Assembly (NCBI RefSeq): GCF_024220515.1 | Contig: NZ_JAMXOT010000009.1 | Span: 1-46,932, forward strand | Direction: 5' to 3' | Source of the DNA: Oscillatoria sp. HE19RPO | GTDB taxonomy: Bacteria; Cyanobacteriota; Cyanobacteriia; Cyanobacteriales; Laspinemataceae | DNA length: 46,932 bases | Shown: positions 1-7,850 of the stretch, piece after piece | Position numbering within the stretch: the first letter of the stretch is position 1 | How the letters are laid out: each line of letters begins with the position of its first letter | The notes under the pieces: model-generated | What the model saw: the letters and a program-made list of their open reading frames with translations, nothing else | Told to the model about the DNA's origin: nothing | Database searches by the model: none | Program-made: the position numbers and the translations under genes

Positions 1-170
1 ACTGAAGTCGTTACTACGAACATGAGAAGAGAACGACTGAAGTCGTTACTACGAACATGAGAAGAGAACGACTGAAGTCGTTACTACGAACATGAGAAGA
101 GAACGACTGAAGTCGTTACTACGAACATGAGAAGAGAACGCCTGAAGGCGTTACTACGAACTCAGAAAGA
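1..170. repeat. Tandem 35-bp palindromic repeat array
   Basis: Four contiguous 35-bp units occupy 1-140 with no sequence differences that I can see, and a diverged fifth begins at 141. There are no unique spacers, so this is not a CRISPR array. Each unit junction makes the palindrome AACGACTGAAGTCGTT (7-bp arms, 2-nt centre) at 32-47, 67-82 and 102-117. The fourth palindrome, 137-152, is AACGCCTGAAGGCGTT: both arms changed in a matching way, so pairing is kept. The array lies just downstream of the ABC exporter gene. The same core recurs at 4396-4522 and 6971-7031. Confidence 0.9.
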
Positions 171-175
171 TATGC

Positions 176-2050
176 TTACTTTCCTAACATCTGTAACTGA
201 TATAACCCGGCATAGAGTCCACCTTGTTGTAACAATTCCTCGTGACTGCCTTGTTCCACCAGTTGACCTTGCTTGAGGACGAGAATGCGATCGACATTTT
301 TAATCGTCGAGAGACGGTGGGCGATAATAATCGCTGTGCGGTCCTGTAATAAATGGTCTAAGGCATCTTGAATTAACGCCTCCGTTCCTACATCTAAACT
401 AGCGGTTGCTTCATCTAGCACTAAAATTTTAGGATTGCGAATCGCCGCCCTGGCAAAAGCTAACAGTTGCTTTTGTCCCCCGGATAAATTAGTTCCCCGT
501 TCCCGCAATTGGGTATTGTATCCTTGGGGTAAATCCTCAATAAAACTGGCGACATTGGTTCGTTCTGCGGCGGATTGAATCTCAGCTAGGGTATAGGTTT
601 CTCCCAGGCTAATATTACTTTTAACATCTCCCGCAAACAAAAATCCATCCTGCAAAATGACACCGATATGCTGGCGTAATTCCGCTTGGCGCATATCTCT
701 AACATTGACGCCATCGACGAGAATTTGACCTTGACTCGCTTCGTAGAGACGACACAACAACCGGACAATCGAACTTTTTCCCGCCCCGGTGGGCCCGACT
801 AGGGCGACTTTTTCACCCGGTTTGATGGTAAAGTCGAGGTTCTTGAGAACATATTCATCATTTTTATAGGCAAAGGAAACGTTCTGGAAGCGAATTTCTC
901 CGGCATGAGGGTTCGAGTCATTGAGAACCTGAGAACTTTTCCCTGGGGTGGCACCTTGCCACGGGGCACCCACTGCCCGTTCTTTGACATCGGGGTCGCG
1001 AATTTCGATGGTTTCGTTGAAGATATCGCTAATCCGTTCAATGGCGGTAAATCCCGCTTGAATGGCGGTGAATTTATCGGCAAATTGGCGCAGGGGGTCA
1101 AATAAGCGTTGGGAAAATAGGATAAATTCCGCTAATTTCCCGACATTCATGGTCTCACCGAGGACGAGTTTGCCGCCTAACCACAAGACTCCGGCGATCG
1201 CCACAAAGGCAATCCATTCCAAGGTGGCAGAAACGGCAGAGTCATAAAAAATGGTTTTGTCAACGGCTTTAATATAACGCTGGTTATTCACCCGGAAAAT
1301 TTCCGCATTAAAGGCTTCCCGGCGAAAGATTTGGACCACGCCAACGCCGACAATATTTTCTTGTAACTTAGAGTTGAGGGAGGAGAGTTCTTCTCTGGCT
1401 TTATAGTTTTCTTGGCGATATTGCTGTTGGAAATAAATAATTAAGGAAGCGATGGGAATCAGCATCATCAACAGCAGGAGTGCCAGTTGCCATTGCCGAT
1501 AGAACATGATGATTAAGACGATCGCAATCGAAAATAAGTCCGTGACTACTCCAATTGCGCCGGTAGAAAACACCTCCCCGAGGGCTTCCACATCGCTAGT
1601 CAGGCGGGTAATCAAGCGTCCGACAGGAGTGCGATCGAAAAACCGAACAGCCAAAGCGGTGACGTGCTCAAACAAATCATTGCGAATATCGGCAGTGATT
1701 TTCTGCCCGACTTCCTGAACGAAATAGGACTGAATCGCTTGTAAGGCAAATCTGACCGTAATCGTGAACAAGAGTAACCCAGAGAGAAGATTTAAACCTT
1801 GTCGGAGGGCCAGGGTTGACAAAAACGGGAGATTCGTGGGTTCGCCCCGGATCAGGGAAATCGCCTGTCCGATAATAATCGGTTGGACCGCCCCTGCCAA
1901 GGCTAAGGGGACTAATAAGATCAGGGAAATCCCCAACAGACGACTACTGCGACGGGCATAAGGAACCAAACGCAGAAATAAACGCCAATCATTTTCGCGA
2001 CGGCGCGATCGGCCTTCTTTGGACGTTGGGGGCGGTGATAAGCGAGTCAT
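176..2050 (-). CDS. ABC exporter, fused permease and ATPase (MsbA/MdlB-like)
   Basis: This is a half-transporter of about 624 residues in the type I (MsbA/LmrA) ABC exporter fold. An N-terminal domain of about six membrane helices, roughly residues 40-330, is followed by a nucleotide-binding domain. Walker A GPTGAGKSS lies near residue 419, the signature LSGGQ near 522, Walker B ILVLDEAT near 542 and the switch histidine in IAHRLS near 578. Such proteins work as dimers in the inner membrane and move lipids, drugs or peptides outward; the substrate cannot be read from sequence. I chose the ATG at 2050, with CAAGG 7 nt upstream; an ATG at 2083 and a TTG at 2098 are in-frame alternatives. It lies 82 bp downstream of hisG on the same strand and may be co-transcribed with it. 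Confidence 0.92.
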   Translation of the reverse strand: MTRLSPPPTSKEGRSRRRENDWRLFLRLVPYARRSSRLLGISLILLVPLALAGAVQPIIIGQAISLIRGEPTNLPFLSTLALRQGLNLLSGLLLFTITVRFALQAIQSYFVQEVGQKITADIRNDLFEHVTALAVRFFDRTPVGRLITRLTSDVEALGEVFSTGAIGVVTDLFSIAIVLIIMFYRQWQLALLLLMMLIPIASLIIYFQQQYRQENYKAREELSSLNSKLQENIVGVGVVQIFRREAFNAEIFRVNNQRYIKAVDKTIFYDSAVSATLEWIAFVAIAGVLWLGGKLVLGETMNVGKLAEFILFSQRLFDPLRQFADKFTAIQAGFTAIERISDIFNETIEIRDPDVKERAVGAPWQGATPGKSSQVLNDSNPHAGEIRFQNVSFAYKNDEYVLKNLDFTIKPGEKVALVGPTGAGKSSIVRLLCRLYEASQGQILVDGVNVRDMRQAELRQHIGVILQDGFLFAGDVKSNISLGETYTLAEIQSAAERTNVASFIEDLPQGYNTQLRERGTNLSGGQKQLLAFARAAIRNPKILVLDEATASLDVGTEALIQDALDHLLQDRTAIIIAHRLSTIKNVDRILVLKQGQLVEQGSHEELLQQGGLYAGLYQLQMLGK

Positions 2051-2132
2051 CAATAAACCTTGACAATGGAAAACAGATGTCATCCCACTGTAGCGCAACC
2101 CCCGAGGCGATCGGTCTTGGGGACCCCCGGGA

Positions 2133-2777
2133 TTATACGGCGGTTGTTGTCATTTCGCGGATGGCGGCAATGCGATCGCAGATGCCATCGGTATTCAGAC
2201 GATAGCTAATCGGGTGGGCAATCAATCTCGCCGAACTTTGAAATAACACTTCCATTTCAATCAGGCCATTTTCCTTGAGAGTCCGTCCAGTGGAGACCAA
2301 ATCCACGATCGCCTCCGACATTCCCGTAATCGGTCCCAGTTCCACCGAACCCGACAGGGGAACGATTTCCACCGGCAAATCCAACCGTTGAAAGTATTCC
2401 CGGGCACAATGGACAAACTTACTGGCAACTCGTCCGTGGGCGGGTAAATCCAGCGATCGCCGGTAGGGACTCGACTCCTTCACCGCCACGGATAACCGAC
2501 AGTGACCAAATCCCAAATCCAGGACATGGGCCACTCGCGGCTGTTTTTCCCGCAATACATCATAACCGGCAACCCCCAACTGCGCTTGACCGTACTCCAC
2601 ATAAACCGGCACATCATGGGTCCGGACCAACAGCGCCCTGGCAGTTCCCGTGGGGTCTAAAATTTGCAACTGTCGATTGGACGAATCCAGAAATGCACTA
2701 AAATCCAATCCCACCGACTGCAACAGTCGGATGCTATCGGTTAACAACGATCCTTTCGGTAAAGCGACGGTCAGCAT
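2133..2777 (-). CDS. hisG: ATP phosphoribosyltransferase, short form
   Basis: HisG catalyses the first step of histidine biosynthesis, joining ATP and PRPP to give phosphoribosyl-ATP. The 214-residue length is that of the short form (HisG_S), which lacks the C-terminal regulatory domain and in characterised systems needs the paralogous subunit HisZ. Family landmarks include the N-terminal ALPKGSLL, the GVAGYDVL segment, and the PRPP-loop-like stretch [21 protein letters not shown] near residues 172-192. The gene starts with ATG and the ribosome-binding site is weak. It is transcribed divergently from the response regulator at 2943 across a 165-bp gap. No hisZ or other his gene is in the window, which is usual for the scattered his genes of cyanobacteria. 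Confidence 0.95.
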   Translation of the reverse strand: MLTVALPKGSLLTDSIRLLQSVGLDFSAFLDSSNRQLQILDPTGTARALLVRTHDVPVYVEYGQAQLGVAGYDVLREKQPRVAHVLDLGFGHCRLSVAVKESSPYRRSLDLPAHGRVASKFVHCAREYFQRLDLPVEIVPLSGSVELGPITGMSEAIVDLVSTGRTLKENGLIEMEVLFQSSARLIAHPISYRLNTDGICDRIAAIREMTTTAV

Positions 2778-2840
2778 AAGACAAAATGAGAATATCGGTT
2801 TTAAATTTTACTGGGGAATGGGGACAAGATTTTAGATCCA

Positions 2841-2866
2841 GGGGACAAGAAACCCGGGTTCTGGCC
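2841..2866. repeat. Palindrome of the AAGAAACC/GGTTCT family
   Basis: In the divergent hisG/response-regulator gap, GGGGACAAGAAACCC is followed directly by GGGTTCTGGCCC, an imperfect inverted repeat. Very similar palindromes occur at 41267-41290 and, less exactly, at 36769-36786 and 41215-41234, so I treat it as a dispersed family rather than an operator specific to this promoter. Confidence 0.5.
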
Positions 2867-2942
2867 CTAATTCGGGGCCAACGGGGCATCAATGTTGTGA
2901 AAAAACTCCGTTTCAAACCTTCAACCATCACAAATCATACCA

Positions 2943-3656
2943 ATGCGAATTCTTTTAGTGGATGATGAAGTTCAACTCACGGAACCCTTAACTCGGGTTC
3001 TGACTCGGGAAGGATATCAAGTAGAAGTCGCCTCCGATGGCGCAACCGGGGCCGAATTAGCCAGACAAGGGGGATATGACTTGCTGATTTTAGATTGGAT
3101 GTTACCCCATCAATCCGGATTAGCTATTTGTCAGGAAATCCGGCGTCAAGGGGATGTCACGCCGGTTCTATTTTTGACGGCGAAAGATACCTTAGACGAT
3201 CGCGTTCAAGGACTGGATGCGGGGGCCGATGATTATTTAGTAAAACCCTTTGAATTGCTAGAATTATTAGCGCGAGTCCGAGCACAATTGCGGCGATCGA
3301 CCACCCAGAAAACCTCCAATCCTGAGACTCATCTCCACCGGGATGACCTGGAACTCGACCTTGACAACCAGTTAGCGTACCGAGGGGGGCGCACCATCGA
3401 ACTCTCGGAAAAAGAAAGCACCCTCCTGGAATATTTTATGCGCCACAGCGGACAATTACTCACCCATAGCGAAATTTATCAACATTTGTGGCCCACCGGG
3501 GAAAAACCCAGCAGCAACGTCCTCGCCGCCCAAATTCGCCTACTCCGACGCAAAATTGAAGCCCCCGGGGAGGTGCCATTAATTCATACCGTTTATGGCA
3601 AAGGGTATCGATTTGGGTCCGGGGGTGAACCGTCCTCATCATCAGGCCCCGAGTAG
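2943..3656 (+). CDS. OmpR/PhoB-type response regulator (RppA-like)
   Basis: This is a two-component DNA-binding regulator of 237 residues. The receiver domain spans about residues 1-115 with the acidic pair D7/D8, phospho-acceptor D51 in LILDWMLP, T79 in FLTAKD and K101 in LVKPFE. A winged-helix effector domain follows at about 130-225 and ends in the typical HTVYGKGYRF. The sequence style resembles cyanobacterial RppA/NrsR/ManR regulators, which often sit next to a kinase gene. No kinase follows here: the next gene is an unrelated lipoprotein, so the regulator is an orphan locally. A 14-residue Ser/Pro/Gly tail closes the protein. Its targets cannot be read from the sequence. Confidence 0.92.
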   Translation: MRILLVDDEVQLTEPLTRVLTREGYQVEVASDGATGAELARQGGYDLLILDWMLPHQSGLAICQEIRRQGDVTPVLFLTAKDTLDDRVQGLDAGADDYLVKPFELLELLARVRAQLRRSTTQKTSNPETHLHRDDLELDLDNQLAYRGGRTIELSEKESTLLEYFMRHSGQLLTHSEIYQHLWPTGEKPSSNVLAAQIRLLRRKIEAPGEVPLIHTVYGKGYRFGSGGEPSSSSGPE

Positions 3657-3669
3657 ATTTTAGGCGGAT

Positions 3670-3699
3670 GATTCCGGCAAGAAATTAGAGTCCGGAATC
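3670..3699. repeat. Inverted repeat after the response regulator
   Basis: GATTCCGG (3670-3677) pairs perfectly with CCGGAATC (3692-3699) across a 14-nt loop, just after the regulator stop codon. There is no T-tract, so it is at best a weak or factor-dependent terminator, or an operator for the next gene. Confidence 0.4.
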
Positions 3700-3773
3700 A
3701 GGATATCCCGAATTAAGTCTGACGAACAGAAAATTGAACTATTCACTGATTTAGCATTGAGAAGCGGAAAGTT

Positions 3774-4394
3774 ATGTATTTGGATTATTTGCGGAAAACT
3801 CTGACTCAATTGGGCCAAAATCGGGGTAGATTTAAGCCCCTAGGGTTACCGCTTTTATTGGCGATCGTCACCCTGACTACCGTAAGTTGCACGACATCCC
3901 CCCAATCCTCCCAATCTCCCCAATCTCCCCCATCTACCCAATCCCCCCAATCTCCGGTAGTCAATCCGACTTCACCCCCGATTCAGGACGATCGCGGCAG
4001 CGATACACCGGATGAAATGCCTCCAGTCGCCTCCTCGGTGTTACCTCAAACCAATGCCCAAGGGGATTATACAGGTAAATCTAATCATATCTATTGGCGA
4101 GTCGTAGACCCAGACCCCAATGGGTTGAACTGTCGCATGGGCGATCGAACCATTGAGCAAGTCTGGACTCCCTCTTCCGGGGCCTTAAATATCGGCAGTT
4201 GGCCCGTAACAGGAACATTACCCCCCGATTCCACCTTCCAAGCAGCACTTTCTCCCGGTGGGTTTGTCTTAACCTTTGATGCCAACAATCAACCCTGGAT
4301 CTTTGTAGAAAGTAGCAACGGACCCGAACAAACAAACAATTGTTTCATTCGCGCCAATACCAACTACATCCAACCCCTAACCAACTCTCGTTAA
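3774..4394 (+). CDS. Putative proline-rich lipoprotein of unknown function
   Basis: This is a 206-residue exported protein. An N-terminal basic stretch and a hydrophobic helix (about 21-38) end in TVSC with Cys39, which fits a lipobox, although Thr rather than Leu at -3 makes it weak. A low-complexity Ser/Pro/Gln linker (about 41-65) follows, then a compact C-terminal domain from about 95 to 206 containing YWRVVDPDPNGLNCR and GSWPVTGTLPPDS. That domain looks like SH3-like domains common in cyanobacterial extracytoplasmic proteins, but I do not recognise a named function. The linker is encoded by a 9-bp tandem repeat. The gene starts 117 bp after the response regulator on the same strand and could be co-transcribed or controlled by it. 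Confidence 0.75.
   Translation: MYLDYLRKTLTQLGQNRGRFKPLGLPLLLAIVTLTTVSCTTSPQSSQSPQSPPSTQSPQSPVVNPTSPPIQDDRGSDTPDEMPPVASSVLPQTNAQGDYTGKSNHIYWRVVDPDPNGLNCRMGDRTIEQVWTPSSGALNIGSWPVTGTLPPDSTFQAALSPGGFVLTFDANNQPWIFVESSNGPEQTNNCFIRANTNYIQPLTNSR
3899..3955 (+). repeat. In-frame 9-bp minisatellite
   Basis: About six degenerate copies of CCCAATCTC lie inside the lipoprotein gene and encode the Ser-Pro-Gln linker. The 9-bp unit is three codons, so gain or loss of units would change linker length without shifting the frame. Confidence 0.7.
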
Positions 4395-4395
4395 T

Positions 4396-4522
4396 GTTCT
4401 CCAAGTTTGTAGTAACAACTTCAGTCGTTCTCCAAGTTTGTAGTAACAACTTCAGTCGTTCTCCAAGTTTGTAGTAACGACTTGCTGTCGTTCTCCGGTG
4501 TTCATAATCACAACTTCAGTCC
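4396..4522. repeat. Second array of the AACGACTTCAGTCGTT repeat
   Basis: Four head-to-tail copies of a roughly 31-bp unit begin at 4396, 4427, 4458 and 4490, with the last diverged. The unit contains GTTCTCC, then TTTGTAGTAAC, then the palindrome half-sites, and is in reverse orientation to the array at 1-170. Copies 1 and 2 read AACAACTTCAGTCGTT, which would keep pairing as a G-U pair in one transcript direction. Copy 3 has an altered loop with arms AACGAC/GTCGTT. The array fills the gap between two convergent genes. Confidence 0.85.
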
Positions 4523-4534
4523 GGGTTTTCGTCC

Positions 4535-4578
4535 GTGGGAGCATCTTCATTCCTATACAGGGAGTAAAATGCTCCCAC
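4535..4578. repeat. Stem-loop GTGGGAGCAT/ATGCTCCCAC
   Basis: A perfect 10-bp inverted repeat (4535-4544 and 4569-4578) encloses a 24-nt loop, between the lipoprotein and serpin genes that converge here. There is no T-tract, so it is not a classical terminator. It is more likely another mobile palindrome, though it could stop transcription from either side. Confidence 0.6.
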
Positions 4579-4633
4579 TCCTGAAGTTGATGAGCAGAAC
4601 CCTTGAAAATTGCTCCCTCTAAACTTTAAAAAT

Positions 4634-5947
4634 TCACAGCATCGGATTAACCAAGGTCCCCATAAACAGCAAAGTGCCAGTAGTATCATCCCGAATTGCG
4701 AAAAAGAAAGGGCGATCGATAATCATTTCCACTGGCCCACTGCGAGTACCCAGTATTCCGGTTACTGCTGATGCTTCCGTCCCTTCTTCATTCACCTCCA
4801 AAAATGTTTTATGCTTAATTTTACTAATCCAAAAAGGTTCAGGAGTAATTGAGCTAAAATCTGCCTGAGAGCTAAAAGCTATCCCCATATTCATCGCGGT
4901 TAGAATACTTTTTAATTCAATATCATATTCTATCTTAAACCGTGGCAGTCCCAATCTGACTGGTTTGTTTTCCCAATATTCTTTAAGCCATAAATTCCAG
5001 TTTTCAGAATTCAATTGCTCTAAAAATAAATCTAAACCCACTTCAGGATTAGGCAGGAAAATATATAAATTTACTTCAGCGGTATTGCCATAAGGCAAAG
5101 CAATCGCCTGAAACAAGGCATTTTCATAGTAAGCAAACTCTTGGGTTTGAAACATCAGGGGATGCGGTTTACTCTGTCCATTGGCTAAGGCAAATGGATG
5201 CTCACGAGTGTCCGATTCAGAAAATGGACTCAACCAGGCCGATTTAAAGTAAATAGCATTCACCAACAGAGAAATCGTGCCGCTATCCAAATCATTAGGC
5301 TCTAAAATATGGTCTATTCTCTGACGAGTTTCTTCCGCTACCCAGCCATTAATGACGGGTGCAGCAGTAGCGGGGCTACTAAAATCAATTTCCCGAGTTT
5401 GGGCTTGATAATGGGTTTCGTTCCTTTGAATAAAATTAGAATTAAAAGAGCCACCTTGTTTTATCCAGAAAGAATTGGCAATAGCTATTTCTACTTCTGA
5501 ATCCATTTCTTGCAGGTGAGTATGGAGTGCGGATATGATAGAATCAATTTGCTCTTGTTCCATCCCTGGAGTTTCCAAAACCGAGGCGATCGCCTCGTGA
5601 GTTGCGCCCGTTGCCCCACCATTAAGCATTTGCAAAGCCAGAGTTAAACTCAAGGGAGAAATAAAAATATTATTGGCCTTTTCTTGTTGATAAATTCGAG
5701 AAAATAATTTAATACCAAAGCGAGTATTGGCCGCAATAATGGGTTTAGTCGTCACCGAATTTTCTAGGGTTTTATTCAAAGTTATCCATAATGGCCCGAT
5801 GGGTCGATGATCGCTCATTTTGATAGCAGGAATCAGGGCATAAGGGGGTTCGGAACCCTCCAATGTTGCCATCCAACCCAGGGTTGCGATCGCCACTGCA
5901 CCTAGTAAAGCGATCGGTCTTACCGCATTCATAAAATCTTTTTTCAT
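4634..5947 (-). CDS. Serpin-family protease inhibitor, exported or membrane-anchored
   Basis: This is a 437-residue protein with a complete serpin core. An N-terminal hydrophobic segment (about 10-27) suggests export or anchoring to the envelope. Serpin landmarks are NIFISPLSLTLALQMLNGGA, LVNAIYFKSAW and the C-terminal DRPFFFAI. The reactive-centre hinge EEGTEASAVTG (387-397) has the small residues needed for loop insertion, as in inhibitory serpins. Counting back from the conserved Pro-Phe places the scissile bond near Arg402-Ser403, which would fit a trypsin-like protease; counting from the hinge shifts it by one. Inhibitory serpins trap serine or cysteine proteases covalently. The target is unknown and no protease gene is nearby. 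The start is ATG at 5947; a second ATG lies five codons downstream. Confidence 0.93.
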   Translation of the reverse strand: MKKDFMNAVRPIALLGAVAIATLGWMATLEGSEPPYALIPAIKMSDHRPIGPLWITLNKTLENSVTTKPIIAANTRFGIKLFSRIYQQEKANNIFISPLSLTLALQMLNGGATGATHEAIASVLETPGMEQEQIDSIISALHTHLQEMDSEVEIAIANSFWIKQGGSFNSNFIQRNETHYQAQTREIDFSSPATAAPVINGWVAEETRQRIDHILEPNDLDSGTISLLVNAIYFKSAWLSPFSESDTREHPFALANGQSKPHPLMFQTQEFAYYENALFQAIALPYGNTAEVNLYIFLPNPEVGLDLFLEQLNSENWNLWLKEYWENKPVRLGLPRFKIEYDIELKSILTAMNMGIAFSSQADFSSITPEPFWISKIKHKTFLEVNEEGTEASAVTGILGTRSGPVEMIIDRPFFFAIRDDTTGTLLFMGTLVNPML

Positions 5948-6045
5948 ACCAGTCCATTACATTCTATTTATCTTCAAGGCAGAACCTTGTAGACAGCACC
6001 CTGAGCAATTTTAATTCTGGGATATTATGGGGGTGTAAAACCGCT

Positions 6046-6897
6046 TTATCCCCTCTGTTTATCCTGATGTTCCTGCAACGTAATAATCGTCACTTCTGGG
6101 GGACAAAATAGCCGTCCCGGGAAATAAGTTCCCAATCCCCGACTCACATAAAGTTGATTGTTTCCCACCTGATGCAACCCTTGAGACCACTCCCATCGCT
6201 CCACAATTTTATAACTGTTTTTGGATAAATAAGGAATCCATTGCCTCAACCATTTAGGAACTTTTTCACGAAAGCATTTGAAATAAGCTGGAAGGGGTCC
6301 AATTTGGGGTAAAATAATTTGTCCCCCATGAGTATGACCGGATAGCTGTAAATCAACCCGAAGTGTTTGCAAATAAGTTGCCGTATCGGGATTATGGGAG
6401 AGAACAATTCGCGGAATTGATGCCTCAATGCCGGGAAAAACTGCCTGAGCATTAAATTGACCCGACTGCACCTCTGCCATCCCCACGACGGCTAAACCTG
6501 ACCCCAAAGGATAGACTACTTCGTTCCAGAGAATAGGAATTCCAATCTTCTCGAAGGCTGCAATAATGGTTGACTTAGAATGAGGCACCTTAATATCATG
6601 GTTGCCTAAAATACCATAGATACCCCGGCGACTTTGGAGATGCTTGAGTTGCAATGCCAAAGCATAAATGCAGTCAGGATTCTGGGTTACATAGTCACCA
6701 GTCAGCAGGACCAAATCGGGGTCAGCTTGATTGGACACTGCGATCGCCTCCGCCAAGAGTTTATCTGACAATCCCTCCTTTTCATAATGAAAATCGGATA
6801 ACTGGACTAATTTTGTCCCAATCAGATCCGTGGGTAAATCGGCGATCGCCACGTTTAACCGTTCAATTTTTAACGATCCGGTCAAAAACCCGTGCAT
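6046..6897 (-). CDS. Calcineurin-like metallophosphoesterase (YkuE-like)
   Basis: This predicted two-metal phosphoesterase of about 283 residues has all the expected metal-binding blocks: D35 and H37 in LSDFHYE, D68 in LTGDY, N99/H100/D101 in LGNHD, H168 in LSHNPD, and H188/H190 in SGHTHGG. The family resembles YkuE-type enzymes, some of which act on lipid or cell-wall phosphoesters; the substrate here is unknown. I placed the start at the ATG at 6897, preceded by GAGGATAATTACAGGT, instead of a TTG 14 codons upstream. It stands alone, about 100 bp from the serpin gene on the same strand, with a palindromic repeat upstream of it. Confidence 0.9.
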   Translation of the reverse strand: MHGFLTGSLKIERLNVAIADLPTDLIGTKLVQLSDFHYEKEGLSDKLLAEAIAVSNQADPDLVLLTGDYVTQNPDCIYALALQLKHLQSRRGIYGILGNHDIKVPHSKSTIIAAFEKIGIPILWNEVVYPLGSGLAVVGMAEVQSGQFNAQAVFPGIEASIPRIVLSHNPDTATYLQTLRVDLQLSGHTHGGQIILPQIGPLPAYFKCFREKVPKWLRQWIPYLSKNSYKIVERWEWSQGLHQVGNNQLYVSRGLGTYFPGRLFCPPEVTIITLQEHQDKQRG

Positions 6898-6970
6898 ACC
6901 TGTAATTATCCTCGTGGACAGATAATCCCAGCATAACAAACTTTCTCAAATCAACCCTCAAAGATATTCT

Positions 6971-7031
6971 TTGTAGTTTGTAGTAACGACTTCAGTCGTT
7001 ATCCCCGCTTCGGTGTCACAACTGAAGTCCT
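6971..7031. repeat. Third locus of the AACGACTTCAGTCGTT repeat
   Basis: A single copy with the perfect palindrome AACGACTTCAGTCGTT at 6985-7000, preceded by TTTGTAGT as in the second array. A degenerate half-copy (ACAACTGAAGTCC) sits at about 7019-7031. It lies between the metallophosphoesterase and the glutathione transferase, both on the minus strand. Confidence 0.85.
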
Positions 7032-7101
7032 CCCTCCCATCCCCTATAAAATTAACCCGCTTCCTTTTCTCCGGCGCTATTTTCTCTTAAAAAAGAGTAA
7101 T

Positions 7102-7710
7102 TTATGCAGGGACTGCCATCCCCCGTTGTACTGCCGGACGTTCCTGTAGTAATTCTACCCAGCGCTTCAGATGGGGATGTTGTTCCAAAGTCAACCCCAT
7201 AAACTCGTAACTCGCCACCCAAGGAAAAAGCGCAATATCTGCAATAGAGTAATCCTCAAGCGCAATATAGGGGCGATCGGCCAATTGTCTATCTAATACC
7301 CCATACAATCGTAAAGTTTCTTGCTCATAACGGGCGATCGCATAAGGAACTTTTTCCGGCGCAAACCGATTAAAATGATTAAACTGCCCAAACATCGGAC
7401 CAACACTGGCCATCTGAAACATCAACCATTCCATCACTTGATAGCGAGATTTTGTCTCCCTTGGCAATAATTTCCCCGTTTTTTCCGCCAGATACATCAA
7501 AATAGCCCCCGATTCAAACACTGTTATTTCTGTATCATGGTCGATAATTGCCGGAATTTTGCTATTAGGATTAATCTCCACAAAATCTTGGGAAAATTGC
7601 TGCCCTTGGGTAATATCAATTTTATGGACATTGTAAGAAATACCTAACTCTTCTAACAGAATAGAAACCTTGCGTCCATTGGGAGTTGGAAAGGTATAGA
7701 GGTCGATCAT
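7102..7710 (-). CDS. Glutathione S-transferase family protein, YfcG/Nu-class-like
   Basis: This protein of about 202 residues has an N-terminal thioredoxin-like domain (about 1-80) and an all-helical C-terminal domain. The opening MIDLYTFPTPNGRKVSILLEE and the segments NPNSKIPAIIDHD and ESGAILMYLAEKTGKLLP closely match Escherichia coli YfcG, a glutathione-dependent disulfide-bond reductase of the Nu class. In that class a Thr-Pro-Asn stretch replaces the usual catalytic Tyr/Ser, and the same TPN is present at about residues 9-11. A role in thiol redox balance or detoxification is therefore likely. The start is fixed by AGGAG 11 nt before the ATG at 7710 and by homology; a longer in-frame extension to 7809 is not supported. 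Confidence 0.92.
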   Translation of the reverse strand: MIDLYTFPTPNGRKVSILLEELGISYNVHKIDITQGQQFSQDFVEINPNSKIPAIIDHDTEITVFESGAILMYLAEKTGKLLPRETKSRYQVMEWLMFQMASVGPMFGQFNHFNRFAPEKVPYAIARYEQETLRLYGVLDRQLADRPYIALEDYSIADIALFPWVASYEFMGLTLEQHPHLKRWVELLQERPAVQRGMAVPA

Positions 7711-7850
7711 CGTTTGAAAGTCTCCTAGAATTGGGCGATTATTATACAAGATTACCCCTAATTTAAACAGAGTCATTGGAGCTAATTTGGTATCAATTGT
7801 ACTTGACAAACAGGCCCGGATAGATCAGACCGGATTCAGGGACTAGAAAT

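Noticed and set aside
1-170. CRISPR array
   Set aside because: The 35-bp units are contiguous with no unique spacers and no cas gene is nearby.
7711-7809. 33-residue extension of the glutathione transferase
   Set aside because: Family alignment begins at MIDLYTFPTPNG and AGGAG precedes that ATG.
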